Below are positions 8,151-16,992 of a stretch of 64,000 nucleotides of DNA, in pieces (positions within the stretch are counted from its first letter, which is position 1; the number at the start of each line of letters is the position of its first letter). The notes under the pieces were generated by a model. That model saw nothing but the letters and a program-made list of their open reading frames with translations, was not told the origin of the DNA and made no database searches. This DNA is from an uncultured Acetatifactor sp. (GTDB taxonomy: Bacteria; Bacillota; Clostridia; Lachnospirales; Lachnospiraceae), in NCBI GenBank assembly GCA_910577035.1, contig CAJTKW010000015.1, positions 9,888 through 73,887 on the forward strand, read 5' to 3'. Position numbers and translations under genes: made by a program.

Positions 8151-9704
8151 TCAGTGCTGGATCTTTGCCCCGCCTCCGGACATGGCTCTGCCAAGCAGCG
8201 GGCCAAGGTATTTTGCCGCCAGGGGTATCAGCCGATGGTCATGATTTGTAACCACCCTTGTATCTCCGGAAAAAAGGATCGTGTGCTCTTCCTCCGGCGT
8301 GGAGGCTTTCCACTGTGGGATAGCATCATTGTTGGGATCACCCGTATGGGCAAAAGCCATCACACTCCGGAAAATCTGCTCTTCCAGCTTTTCCACACCG
8401 GGCATCCGGGTATTCGGCACCAGTTCCGCATTGTGGAAGAAATAGGGAATGTCGCTGCAGTGCCAGGCCACACAGCCGCCGTCAATCCGGAAGTCCTGCT
8501 CAAACAGGTAGCTCCAGGTGCATTGGTTCAGTCCGCTCCGCAGACGGATATAGCCGATTTCCGGCTGCCGGAAAATAAAGTCCAGCGACAGCAGATCCAC
8601 AGGGTTGCGGTTCGGATACGCACTCTCAAATAATGGCAGCAACTCACCTGCCGCCTCCTGCCCCAGCGCCGAGGTCACGGCCTGCACGCCGTCCTCTCTG
8701 TTCATTTTACTGCGATCCTGCCTGGCCGGCATAAATGCGGCAAACTCTCCGAATACCGATCCTATCATCAGCGGGATATGTGCCGTCTCTCTGCGGAAGC
8801 CGTTTGCCACAGGCTCTCCGGCGTAATATGCGTTGGGGTGGGGACAGCCGCCCACATATTTCCCCTGAGGCCCCAGAATGTCCCGTGCTTTTTTATAGCT
8901 CTCCGCCAGCCGGGCATAGGGCACTGTCTCCAGCTCCTTGACAGACTTTATCCCCAGCTCCTTCATCATGGCCTCCGCCAGTTCCCTGCCGCTTCCCGTG
9001 GCGTCTGCCAGCATCGGCCCGATGACCCCGCTCATATTAATCCCTTTGGCAAATAAGCCGTCCGCCGCCGGAGACTGTAACAGCGTTGTCACCTTGGCAC
9101 CGCCGCCGGACTGTCCGAATACCGTCACATTGTCCGGATTACCGCCAAAGGCCGCTATATTTCGCTTCACCCAGGCAAGGGCAGCTATTATGTCATCCGT
9201 GCCCGCATTGCCGGAATTGGCATATTCCTCACCGAAATCGGACAGGTCGCAGTACCCCAGCACATTGAGCCTGTGGTTTATGGAAACCACTACCACCTGC
9301 CCCTGAAGGCTCATGTTTTCCCCTTCATAAGCCACCTGCTCAATGGAAGAGCCGGCTTCAAAACCGCCGCCGTGGAGCCATACCATGACAGGACGCTTCT
9401 CGCCGTCACAGCCGGGCGTCCATATATTCAGATTCTGACAGTCCTCGTCAGCCACCCAATAGCGATGGGGAACCCGAATCTCCCCCTGAGGCTTTCCCAA
9501 ATCCAGAAGCGGACAGACATAACCATAGCTTGAAGCATCCAGTACGCCCTCCCAGGCATCCACCGGCTCCGGTGCATGAAAGCGCCTGGCCCTGGCGTAA
9601 GGAATACCCTTAAAAATGTAAAGCCCTCTCCAGCCATACCCCTTCACCTTCCCCCGATCCGTGGTAACGATAGTTTTTTCACCATATTCAAATTGCCGTG
9701 ACAT
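8151..9704 (-). CDS. type-B carboxylesterase (alpha/beta hydrolase)
   Basis: A 517-residue type-B carboxylesterase. 'FKGIPYA' near residue 31 is the family N-terminal motif, 'EDCQNLNIW' the second, and 'VWLHGGGFEAGS' the oxyanion hole. 'GQSGGG' holds the nucleophile Ser199, and the histidine is in 'AWHCSDIPYFF'. There is no signal peptide, so it is probably cytoplasmic and cleaves small ester groups; the substrate is unknown. The start at 9704 follows AAGGGAGAACGGG. It has its own promoter at 9777-9805 and is not contiguous with the arabinoxylan locus, although it belongs to the same superfamily as two esterases there. Confidence 0.88.
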   Translation of the reverse strand: MSRQFEYGEKTIVTTDRGKVKGYGWRGLYIFKGIPYARARRFHAPEPVDAWEGVLDASSYGYVCPLLDLGKPQGEIRVPHRYWVADEDCQNLNIWTPGCDGEKRPVMVWLHGGGFEAGSSIEQVAYEGENMSLQGQVVVVSINHRLNVLGYCDLSDFGEEYANSGNAGTDDIIAALAWVKRNIAAFGGNPDNVTVFGQSGGGAKVTTLLQSPAADGLFAKGINMSGVIGPMLADATGSGRELAEAMMKELGIKSVKELETVPYARLAESYKKARDILGPQGKYVGGCPHPNAYYAGEPVANGFRRETAHIPLMIGSVFGEFAAFMPARQDRSKMNREDGVQAVTSALGQEAAGELLPLFESAYPNRNPVDLLSLDFIFRQPEIGYIRLRSGLNQCTWSYLFEQDFRIDGGCVAWHCSDIPYFFHNAELVPNTRMPGVEKLEEQIFRSVMAFAHTGDPNNDAIPQWKASTPEEEHTILFSGDTRVVTNHDHRLIPLAAKYLGPLLGRAMSGGGAKIQH

Positions 9705-9776
9705 CCCGTTCTCCCTTCTTCTCATGCCTGTCCCGCAGATACTGCCAAAAATCAGATCTGCTGCGATTCTCCTTTC

Positions 9777-9805
9777 ATCATACGAAACCGGCGCACAGCT
9801 GTCAA
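9777..9805 (-). promoter_or_regulatory. promoter of the carboxylesterase gene
   Basis: TTGACA (9805-9800) and TATGAT (9782-9777) are separated by 17 bases. The -35 box overlaps the last codon and stop of the upstream Na/Pi cotransporter gene. Confidence 0.7.
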
Positions 9806-11433
9806 CTGACCGTATAGGCAATATAGGTCAGATGGTCTCCAAGCCTTTCCAAGTTAGACACAAGATTAATAAAAACCCCGCTGCATTCGGGTCTGCAGAT
9901 GCCCGCATTCAGCCGCTCGATATGTCCGTCAATCAGCCGCTTGCGGAAGCCGTCGATCTCGTCCTCAATCCTGTCGGCCTTTGCCAGAAGGGACACATCC
10001 TTTTCGGAAATAATCTGCTTGGTAAGGCTGTACAGCTCTTCCACCTTTTGAACCATCTCACCTATTTCACGCCTGACACTTCCCGAAAAATCAAGATTAT
10101 GTTTCATGGTGCTTCGGGTATATTTTATAAAATTGTCGGCTATCTCTGCAATCCTCATAATATCTCCCACATTGCTATGGATATTGGAGATGCTTTTTTC
10201 ATGGATCACCTGCTTGCTCTGGGCGGAAAGGCGGATCAGATAATTTACGATGCCATGATATACCTCGTCAGCCCTGTCGATCTGCTCCTGGGCCGGCTCC
10301 AGCAGAGATTGATCCTTTTTGTCGAAAGCCCGATAAGCGGTACGAAAGGCCCCCATGGCCTCCTCCGCCAAAAGGATCGTCTCTTTTTCCAGCTGAGAAA
10401 TGGCGAGAGACGGCGAAGTAAGCATTCTCTCATCCAGGCAGGTATCGACTTTGCCTGCCTTTTCCGTTTTTCTTTCCGGAATCAGCGTTTCGGATACTTT
10501 TACAAACATCCCGCAAAGCGGCAGGAAAAGCACTGTACAAATCACATTGAAAAAGGTATGGAACATGGCAATTTGTGTGGCGGCGGAATCAAACCATCTC
10601 TGAAAGGTCATTTGTGAAAAACCAGGCCAAAGGATAAGTAATAGAAAGAATATTACCGAACCCAGCGTGTTAAACAGCAGATGAATCAACCCTGCCCGCT
10701 TTGCATTGGCTCCCGCGGTAAAGGAAGACATAAGCGCGGTGACGCAGGAACCGATATTCGTACCCAGAATTATGTAGAGCACCTCGTTTCCGCCCGTACC
10801 GATGGTCAGCCCGGCCACGGACATGGCGATAATGATGGATGTGGTGGCAGAGCTGGACTGCACCAGAGCCGTGAGGAGGATACCGATCAGGAACAGCAAA
10901 AAGGGATTCTTCACATGCTCAAACAGCACCTGGATCATATCCCGGCTGCCCTTCATGGCGTCAGACATTAAAGAAAGCCCAATAAAGATAAGCCCCAGCC
11001 CCGCAAAGATCAGCCCCGCCCTCCGAAGGCTTTCCCGTTTGCAGATCATGTACATCATGATCCCCACGAAAACACAAACCTGAATATAGGTAGTAATGGG
11101 GAAAGCACTGAGAGCGGCAATCTGTGCCGTGACGGTTGTACCGATGTTCGCGCCCATAATCATTGCCGCCGCCTGATACAGATTTACAATGCCCACGTTT
11201 ACAAAGCCCACAATCAGTACCGTGGTGACGCCGGAGCTTTGAATCAGCGCGGTAGCCCCCATGCCGATTGCAACATTGGGCAGCTTTTTATCGGCGGTTT
11301 TCCCAAACAGGCTTTTTATTTTTCCCGTGGCCAGCTGTTCGATATTAGAGGTAAGCAGATGGACCCCTACCAAAAACACTCCCGTTCCCGCCAACAGCCT
11401 GACTACAAACATGGTAATCTCTGCAATATTCAT
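9802..11433 (-). CDS. Na+/phosphate cotransporter family protein with PhoU-like tail
   Basis: A 543-residue membrane protein. Two copies of the Na/Pi-cotransporter repeat are visible through their QSS motifs, 'ATALIQSSGVTT' near residue 60 and 'TALVQSSSATTS' near residue 180. Each is embedded in hydrophobic helices and followed by a glycine-rich 'GANIGTT' or 'GTNIGSC' segment. From about residue 330 the protein is soluble and helical and resembles PhoU ('IMRIAEIADNFIKY', 'SNLERLGDHLTYIAYTV'). It is expected to import phosphate with sodium, or act in phosphate signalling, at the cytoplasmic membrane. The start at 11433 has GGAGGGG three bases upstream. A structured leader candidate precedes it. 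Confidence 0.88.
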   Translation of the reverse strand: MNIAEITMFVVRLLAGTGVFLVGVHLLTSNIEQLATGKIKSLFGKTADKKLPNVAIGMGATALIQSSGVTTVLIVGFVNVGIVNLYQAAAMIMGANIGTTVTAQIAALSAFPITTYIQVCVFVGIMMYMICKRESLRRAGLIFAGLGLIFIGLSLMSDAMKGSRDMIQVLFEHVKNPFLLFLIGILLTALVQSSSATTSIIIAMSVAGLTIGTGGNEVLYIILGTNIGSCVTALMSSFTAGANAKRAGLIHLLFNTLGSVIFFLLLILWPGFSQMTFQRWFDSAATQIAMFHTFFNVICTVLFLPLCGMFVKVSETLIPERKTEKAGKVDTCLDERMLTSPSLAISQLEKETILLAEEAMGAFRTAYRAFDKKDQSLLEPAQEQIDRADEVYHGIVNYLIRLSAQSKQVIHEKSISNIHSNVGDIMRIAEIADNFIKYTRSTMKHNLDFSGSVRREIGEMVQKVEELYSLTKQIISEKDVSLLAKADRIEDEIDGFRKRLIDGHIERLNAGICRPECSGVFINLVSNLERLGDHLTYIAYTVS

Positions 11434-11446
11434 TTTCCCCTCCATT

Positions 11447-11522
11447 CCGAAGCGTTTTACGCCGATAAGGCTGGCAAAATATCTGATTTTTCTTTTGCCT
11501 GATAAGATTTGTGACGCTTCGG
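11447..11522 (-). promoter_or_regulatory. candidate structured 5' leader of the Na/Pi cotransporter
   Basis: On the minus strand CCGAAGCGT (11522-11514) and ACGCTTCGG (11455-11447) form a perfect 9-bp closing stem that ends right before the ribosome binding site. Inside, GGCAAAA and TTTTGCC (11499-11493 and 11479-11473) form a second 7-bp stem. The internal loop between them contains CTTATC once on each side. No known riboswitch class is recognised. It could be a novel sensor, a protein-binding site or chance. Confidence 0.4.
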
Positions 11523-11544
11523 CACAAACCATACTTGTAATTTA

Positions 11545-12494
11545 TTACAGTATTGCCAGGAAATACAGCCCGTATCCTGCCAGCAGCAAGATGCCCTGCC
11601 AGCGCTTCAGTTTGTTATCCTTTACACAGAACAAAATCAGCAGCAATGCTGCCGCCCCGGAGACGATACTGTCAAAGCGAAAATCCTCCGCAAACGTCAC
11701 CGGATGAATCAGGGCGGAAATTCCCACTACAAACAGGATGTTAAAGATGTTACTGCCCACAATGTTTCCTATGGCAATATCCGGTTTCCCCTTTTTTGCA
11801 GCCGTAACGGAGGTTACAAGCTCCGGCAGAGAAGTGCCAAGGGCCACGATGGTAAGCCCGATCAAGCGCTGGCTCATGCCAAGTTTAACGGCAATTTCGC
11901 TGGCGGCATCCACCGCCAGGCTGCTTCCTGCCACGGTCATGACCAATCCCAGAATGCACAGCAAAATTAACTGCCAGACATTCCTGACCTGCTTGTTTGC
12001 AGCTTCTTTTTTATTTTCTTTTCCGTCTTCTTTTTCATTTCCTTTTGGGTTTTTCCTGGCCTGAGCAAATAAACAGGCAAGGTACACCCCAAACAGAACC
12101 ACCTGTATCATCCCGTCCAATAGGCCGATTTCTCCGTCAAGCCCCTGCAGAAGCAGCAGTATGCTGACTGCGGTAAGAAAGGGAAGCTCATACCTGATCG
12201 TACTTTTTTCCACAGACAGCGGGATGAAAGACCAAGTATTATCAGGATATTCAGAATATTGCTTCCTACAACATTCCCGATCGTAATCTCCGCGTTTTCC
12301 TTGATTACGGCGGAAATACTGACCGCCGCTTCCGGCATGCTGGTGCCCATTGCCACCACGGTAAGACCTATCACCAGCTGGGATATTCCAAGCCTGGCGG
12401 CAAGCTCACAGGCTCCGTCCACAAACAGATCTGCACCTTTTACCAGCAGGGCAAGCCCTGCCGCCAACACCAATGACCAAAAAACAGTTTCCAT
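11545..12494 (-). pseudogene. YrbG-type Ca2+/Na+ exchanger, frameshifted
   Basis: Two frames together make one K+-independent Ca2+/Na+ exchanger of the YrbG family. The first half (start 12494, after AGGAGG) has the alpha-1 motif 'VVAMGTSMPEAAVS' and 'GNVVGSNILNIL'. The second has 'IVALGTSLPELVTS' and 'GNIVGSNIFNIL'. The change of frame falls near 12215-12235: the first frame leaves the family after 'IILGLSS', while the second supplies 'PLSVEKSTIRYELPFL'. A single missing base would explain it. Either the gene is recently broken or the assembly has an error. A hydrophilic Lys/Glu-rich loop joins the halves. A Mn2+ riboswitch precedes it. Confidence 0.82.
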
Positions 12495-12529
12495 AATGCA
12501 GTACCTCCTTTTAAGTTTTCCGGCAAAGT

Positions 12530-12663
12530 ATAAAAATAGAGACCTTACCGCTATTTTATACAGTAAAGTCTCGCCATTTCATTACAAAGCCGGATCCTGA
12601 AAGGATCGTACTGACGGCAGAGTAAACACGGAATCCTTCCATGCCAGCTACTCCCTTTATGAT
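12530..12663 (-). promoter_or_regulatory. yybP-ykoY (manganese) riboswitch with expression-platform terminator
   Basis: The leader begins with AAAGGGAGTAGC (12659-12648), the class-defining 5' motif. It continues through a CGTCAGTACGA-type segment and a small hairpin, and ends with GGCGAGACTTTAC, the conserved 3' strand. That strand doubles as the ascending arm of a terminator: GAGACTTTAC (12572-12563) pairs with GTAAGGTCTC (12548-12539), followed by TATTTTTAT. Mn2+ binding would hold the GAGAC strand in the aptamer and prevent termination. The class is known upstream of cation exporters and exchangers, which fits the gene here. Confidence 0.85.
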
Positions 12664-12666
12664 TCC

Positions 12667-12694
12667 AGTATACAGTTTTTGGAATTTTTGTCAA
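12667..12694 (-). promoter_or_regulatory. promoter of the riboswitch transcript
   Basis: TTGACA (12694-12689) and TATACT (12672-12667) are separated by 16 bases. Transcription would start at about the first base of the aptamer. Confidence 0.7.
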
Positions 12695-12700
12695 CTACCT

Positions 12701-13132
12701 TTACAGATACGCCCGCAGATCCTTCACCAGGGTTTCCTCCGCATCCGCCACCTGCCTGGCAAGCTTCCTGACCTTATCTTCTGCCGCCGGATACTGGTTG
12801 ATATAACGGTAAATGCTTTTGATCCCCATATTGCAGCCGTCTGTCACCAGGTCTGCCACGGTGCTGTCCGGCCCTTCGTCGTCCAGCTTCATGTTGGTCT
12901 TCATTTTGGACATCACCTTTGCCATCATGGCAGGCTCCTTGCCTGTGTCATGATACTCCTTCAGATACTCATGGGTGGTATTCCCCAGCCGTGTATGGGT
13001 CTCCTTACTCTTTGCCAGCAGGCTGCGCAGAGAATCCTCCTGCACATGCTCCATCACGTCGTCTAAAGTGGACACTCCCATTTTAATCCCTGCATTGCAC
13101 TCCCGCAGAAGCTTAATGGTATCGTCTTGCAT
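12701..13132 (-). CDS. hypothetical helical protein (143 residues)
   Basis: A soluble, Met- and Lys-rich, almost entirely helical protein. Four predicted amphipathic helices ('DDTIKLLRECNAGIKMGV', a Ser/Lys-rich helix, 'MMAKVMSKMKTNMKLD', and the C-terminal 'KLARQVADAEETLVKDL') suggest a four-helix, ferritin-like bundle. The acidic/His residues expected for a di-iron centre are not clearly arranged, so I assign no function. AGGAGG lies 7 bases before the ATG but inside an inverted repeat (13134-13178) that could hide it. Confidence 0.7.
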   Translation of the reverse strand: MQDDTIKLLRECNAGIKMGVSTLDDVMEHVQEDSLRSLLAKSKETHTRLGNTTHEYLKEYHDTGKEPAMMAKVMSKMKTNMKLDDEGPDSTVADLVTDGCNMGIKSIYRYINQYPAAEDKVRKLARQVADAEETLVKDLRAYL

Positions 13133-13133
13133 A

Positions 13134-13178
13134 AAAAAACCTCCTTTGACAGACAGTGTCTCCCATAAGAGGTTTTTT
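13134..13178 (-). promoter_or_regulatory. inverted repeat covering the ribosome binding site
   Basis: AAAAAACCTC (13178-13169) and GAGGTTTTTT (13143-13134) are perfectly complementary over ten bases. The second arm contains most of the AGGAGG site of the helical-protein gene. It may be an intrinsic terminator of the upstream plsC transcript, a translation switch, or both. Confidence 0.5.
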
Positions 13179-13225
13179 CAAACGTGCCGATTTCACATCC
13201 ATCAGCCAATTTATGGAACTTATTC

Positions 13226-13972
13226 CTATTCCTGTGAGGTATTCACCGGTGTCAGCAGCTTTGCCACCCGCTCGCCGATTTCGGAGGTCCGCACGCCCAC
13301 GATTTCCTCCCCGGGAATCACCTCCAGTATCTCCAGGCAGACCTTCGTCCGCCGCCAGGGATAGCGTTTTCGGATCTGGTCCGTTCCGTGAAGCTTCGCC
13401 ACCACCACCGGTGCCTTCGCCATCTGCGCTATTTTAAATACGCCGTTGTGAAAGGGAAGCAGCCCTTTTTCCGGTGTTCTGTTCCGGGTACCCTCAGGAT
13501 ATATTCCCACCGATGCCGCGTCCCGCCTGATGAGATCTGCCGCCTTTGCCAGCGTCCGCACAGCCTCCCTGGGATTTTCCCTGTCAATCTCCAGAAACCC
13601 ACACTTGCGGATCATCCTGCCAAATAGGGGCACCTTGAAGTTTTCTTTTTTAGACACGAACGCTATATTGTTCTTCCGCAGCAGATACCAGGTAATGATA
13701 GGGTCGAAATTGGAGCAATGGTTGCTCACCAGCAAAAAGCGCCGGTCCCACGGCACCTTCTCCCCTCCCTCCAGCCGGATCTTAAGCCTTCCCAGAAGAA
13801 AGCTGTAGCAGGCGGCGCTGTTCAAAACCTTGAAATAGAACCTGTCGCAGTGGTCGTACTCCTTCTTCGGATCCACCAGCAGGTCACACACCATCAGAAA
13901 CAAAACATAGATAAGCTGTACTCCCAGCAATACCCCCATCATTCCCAATAAAATCCAGACTGCCTTTATCAT
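13226..13972 (-). CDS. plsC: 1-acyl-sn-glycerol-3-phosphate acyltransferase (PlsC family)
   Basis: A 248-residue membrane-bound acyltransferase that makes phosphatidic acid in phospholipid synthesis. An N-terminal membrane helix ('AVWILLGMMGVLLGVQLIY') is followed by the catalytic HX4D box in 'VSNHCSNFDP', then 'GRMIRKCGFLEIDR', 'IYPEGTRNR' for glycerol-phosphate binding, and 'APVVVAKLHGT'. The start at 13972 is five bases after GGAGG; an ATG four codons earlier overlaps that site. It follows the arabinoxylan locus but is a housekeeping lipid enzyme. A strong GC-rich hairpin lies just upstream. Confidence 0.9.
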   Translation of the reverse strand: MIKAVWILLGMMGVLLGVQLIYVLFLMVCDLLVDPKKEYDHCDRFYFKVLNSAACYSFLLGRLKIRLEGGEKVPWDRRFLLVSNHCSNFDPIITWYLLRKNNIAFVSKKENFKVPLFGRMIRKCGFLEIDRENPREAVRTLAKAADLIRRDAASVGIYPEGTRNRTPEKGLLPFHNGVFKIAQMAKAPVVVAKLHGTDQIRKRYPWRRTKVCLEILEVIPGEEIVGVRTSEIGERVAKLLTPVNTSQE

Positions 13973-13984
13973 ACCATCCTCCAT

Positions 13985-14017
13985 GCCGCCAACGGCGGCA
14001 GTGCCGCTGTTGGCGGC
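13985..14017 (-). terminator. GC-rich hairpin after the GH51 lipoprotein gene
   Basis: GCCGCCAACAGCGGC and GCCGCCGTTGGCGGC form a 15-bp stem (one mismatch) with a 3-base loop, 30 bases after the GH51 stop codon. It has no U-tract and sits right before the plsC ribosome binding site. It may stabilise the 3' end of the locus mRNA or weakly terminate. Confidence 0.45.
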
Positions 14018-14047
14018 ACAAACAATCCATGGAATCGAGCAGGAAGA

Positions 14048-16957
14048 CTACCTACCGATCCGCAGCACCGTCACGGAATACCTTGGCACCGTATAATTAA
14101 ATTGCTCCGTAATACCTGAGAGCCGGGAGGATGTCAGCGTTACCGCCTCTTCCCGACCCAGGATATTATCATTGGTCAGGCTGTCTCCCGCCACCAGCTC
14201 CACTGTCCCGGTATCTCCAAGCGTCCCTGCCCCTTCTATGTCCACGGCAAAGGTTCTGGCCTGCCCGGTCACATTCACCAGCTTAATGATAATATCACCG
14301 GTATCGTCTGTGCTCACCACCTGATAACTCTCATAGCGCTTATTTTCACTGATATTATAATCGACATAAAGCTCGTCATCAATATAGCACTTGACATTGT
14401 CTTCCGTCACTACCAGCTTCAGCTGATAGTCCTGCCCGTTTTTGATAACGCAGTCCTTCTCCGTCCCGAAAATGCGGTCGGACTTTATCCCGTCGCTGAC
14501 CTGCTGGAGACAGGAAACCGTATTGCTCCAGCCGCCGATGTTCCAGAAATAATTATTATTTGTATCCTGTACGCCAAAGGGAATCAGAAAGCCCTCATGC
14601 CCCCCATCCTTTCTGGCGGTCACCGTCATGGTATAATTTTTCCAGTCGGAGCTTCCGAAATAAGCGGCGGAACCGGTGTTAAAATAACGTCCCGTATTGG
14701 TACTGGAATTGCTCTGTACCAGCTCTCCGTTCTCCATCTTCCACCTGCCGTCAGACACGTTGATCCAGTTTTCCGTGAAATCATCCTCACTGAAATCGTC
14801 CTCTCCCAGAACCTCTCCCGTTTCGTTGTCAACAATTTTCAGATTAGAAAAGGCAGCCCTGGTGTTCCAGGTACCCAGACCCACGGATCCCTGCAGCCCC
14901 TTCGCCGGCTCTTCCGCCCCGGTGAGCTCTGAAGACAGCAGGGTTGTCCCTGCATTCCGGGAAAAAATCTGCTGCACGTAATAATTGATGGAAGGGGTCA
15001 CCGTATGATTGTTGAACCAGATCAGATCCGGCGCCCAATGAGTGGCCGTCACATTGCCGAAAAGGGGGGCATAAGCCGCCATCACCACCATATCCCCGTT
15101 GCGTTCCAGTCCCGTCATATATGCAGCCTCCGAGAGGGCTGCCCTCAAAGTGTTGGACTTAGCGGCATACTCCCCCAAAAATACCTTCATGCCGCCCCCG
15201 AAGCGGGCCTCCGTCATAGACGCGGTATCCCTGCTGTAATTTGCCTCGTCATAATAATCCGTATGCTCCAGGAACCAGTTGGGCGCATTGTAATAATGAT
15301 GGTCAATGGCACCGGCAAAATCCTCCACCGCCATACCGGGGTGCTCTGCCAGATAACGGGCCGCCTCCTGATAAGCCGCCATATAATCCCCACCGCTGTC
15401 ACCGTCGTCCACCCCTGCCGTAAACATCAGCTCAATATCCCCATACATCGCAGGATCTTCCTGCCCTGCCTGGGCAAAGGCTTCCACAAAGGCCTCATAA
15501 TGGGCATAAAAATCCGCTCCCCACTGCTCATTGCCGATGCCCACATATTTCAGGGCAAAGGGCTCTTCATGACCCATGGCAGTGCGGACTGCCCCCCATT
15601 TGGTATCCGCCCCGCCCCGGCAGAATTCCACCAGATCCAGTGCATCCTGAATATACTCCTGAAATTCCGGAGTTCCCACTGCTTTTCCCCTGCCGTTACT
15701 CTGCCCCTGGCAGCACAGCCCGCAGTTGACCACGGGCACTCCCACCGCGCCTAAGTCCTCCGCCAGCAGAAAGAATTCATAAAAGCCCAGGCCATAGGTC
15801 ATATACGAGGGATACCGGTCATTGGAGGTATTTTCGTTAGTCCAGATATTCTGCCCCTGCTTCCTGGCCGCCACATCCCCATAAGTGCCATTGAAATACA
15901 GAGGCTCCCCCTCCCGGTCCACACCGATGGAATCCTTCCAGTCATAGGCCAGCTCCAGGCTCACGCCTTCCACCACACAGCCTCCCGGAAAGCGCAGGAA
16001 TTTCGGCTGCAGGGCTTCCAGCTTCTCCGCCAGATCCGCCCGCAGCCCGTTCGCTCTGCCCTGATAGGTATCTGTGGGAAACAGGGACACCATATCCACC
16101 GCCACGCTGCCTGGCCCGATGGTCAGCTGCAGCTCCACATTCTGATCCGCCGTCCGTGCCGGCTGGATCAGGATCTCATACTGCTGCCACTCCCCGGTGA
16201 TCCCCGGCACCACTGCCCCGCCTATGCTTTCCCCGTCCTCCGTGATTGCCAGGTTCAACTCCCCGTCGTAGCCCTCCAGCCCTTTTGCCCACAAAGAACA
16301 GCGGTAGCTTTTGCCCTCTTCTACCGCCATTCCTTCCAGAAATCCTCTGTTTGCAATTCCTGCCGGAGTATCCGCCGTGCCGTTCGTCAGCACCATGTAA
16401 TTTGTATTATTGCAGTTTAGTCCCCCTTCCGGGTCATCGGTCACCACATTGGCCGTGATCTCCCCCACATCCCGCCAGGCATGTTTTTCATTGCCCTGGG
16501 CCAGGGAGGTGAACTCAAAGGAACGGTTCTGTACCATCTCCGCGTACAGGCCTCCGTCCGCGGCAAAGTTAATGTCCTCGAAGAAGATGCCGTAAAGCAG
16601 GTCGCTGATTTCATGAATCTCTTCGTCTGCCCGGATTTTCAGGCCATAGTGGGCCCGGGCCGGGTCGTAGGCCGCAAGCTGCCCCGGTTCTCCAAAAACC
16701 TCCGGTTCCGCCGCGGCCCCCGCTTCCTCACTGCTCTCTGCCGGAGTACCCGTTTCCCCGCTGCTCTCTGCCGAGGTGCCAGCTTCCCCGCTGCTCTCTG
16801 CCGGAGTGCCAGCTTCCCCACTGCTCTCTGCCGGAGTGCCATCCGCACCGCCAAAGGCTTCTTCCCCCGCTTCCCCGCATCCTGCCGCGGCCAGAAGGGC
16901 CGCACAGAACAGGCTGCAGGTTCTCCGTAAATAACGATTCTTTCTGTCAGTACTCAT
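14048..16957 (-). CDS. surface GH51 alpha-L-arabinofuranosidase lipoprotein
   Basis: A 969-residue protein with a lipoprotein signal: positively charged N-terminus, hydrophobic core and lipobox LAAAGC with Cys27. Residues 41-80 are a repetitive Ser/Glu/Gly linker. The catalytic GH51 barrel is interrupted early by a CBM4/9-like jelly roll (about 150-295). The acid/base is Glu477 ('GIGNEQWG') and the nucleophile Glu596 ('VFLGEYAAK'). A second jelly-roll, concanavalin-like region (about 690-870) sits before the C-terminal beta domain. It should release arabinofuranose from arabinoxylan or arabinan outside the cell. It is one of the few exported enzymes of the locus and has its own promoter (16993-17021), so it may be expressed separately from the enzymes upstream. 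Confidence 0.9.
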   Translation of the reverse strand: MSTDRKNRYLRRTCSLFCAALLAAAGCGEAGEEAFGGADGTPAESSGEAGTPAESSGEAGTSAESSGETGTPAESSEEAGAAAEPEVFGEPGQLAAYDPARAHYGLKIRADEEIHEISDLLYGIFFEDINFAADGGLYAEMVQNRSFEFTSLAQGNEKHAWRDVGEITANVVTDDPEGGLNCNNTNYMVLTNGTADTPAGIANRGFLEGMAVEEGKSYRCSLWAKGLEGYDGELNLAITEDGESIGGAVVPGITGEWQQYEILIQPARTADQNVELQLTIGPGSVAVDMVSLFPTDTYQGRANGLRADLAEKLEALQPKFLRFPGGCVVEGVSLELAYDWKDSIGVDREGEPLYFNGTYGDVAARKQGQNIWTNENTSNDRYPSYMTYGLGFYEFFLLAEDLGAVGVPVVNCGLCCQGQSNGRGKAVGTPEFQEYIQDALDLVEFCRGGADTKWGAVRTAMGHEEPFALKYVGIGNEQWGADFYAHYEAFVEAFAQAGQEDPAMYGDIELMFTAGVDDGDSGGDYMAAYQEAARYLAEHPGMAVEDFAGAIDHHYYNAPNWFLEHTDYYDEANYSRDTASMTEARFGGGMKVFLGEYAAKSNTLRAALSEAAYMTGLERNGDMVVMAAYAPLFGNVTATHWAPDLIWFNNHTVTPSINYYVQQIFSRNAGTTLLSSELTGAEEPAKGLQGSVGLGTWNTRAAFSNLKIVDNETGEVLGEDDFSEDDFTENWINVSDGRWKMENGELVQSNSSTNTGRYFNTGSAAYFGSSDWKNYTMTVTARKDGGHEGFLIPFGVQDTNNNYFWNIGGWSNTVSCLQQVSDGIKSDRIFGTEKDCVIKNGQDYQLKLVVTEDNVKCYIDDELYVDYNISENKRYESYQVVSTDDTGDIIIKLVNVTGQARTFAVDIEGAGTLGDTGTVELVAGDSLTNDNILGREEAVTLTSSRLSGITEQFNYTVPRYSVTVLRIGR
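16718..16837 (-). repeat. four 30-bp tandem repeats encoding the lipoprotein linker
   Basis: Four 30-bp units encode decapeptides of the type TPAESSGEAG at residues 41-80 of the GH51 lipoprotein. They give a flexible acidic stalk between the lipid anchor and the enzyme. Confidence 0.85.
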
Positions 16958-16992
16958 GCCGTAAGCCTCCTGCTCCCGTATTCACTGATTGC

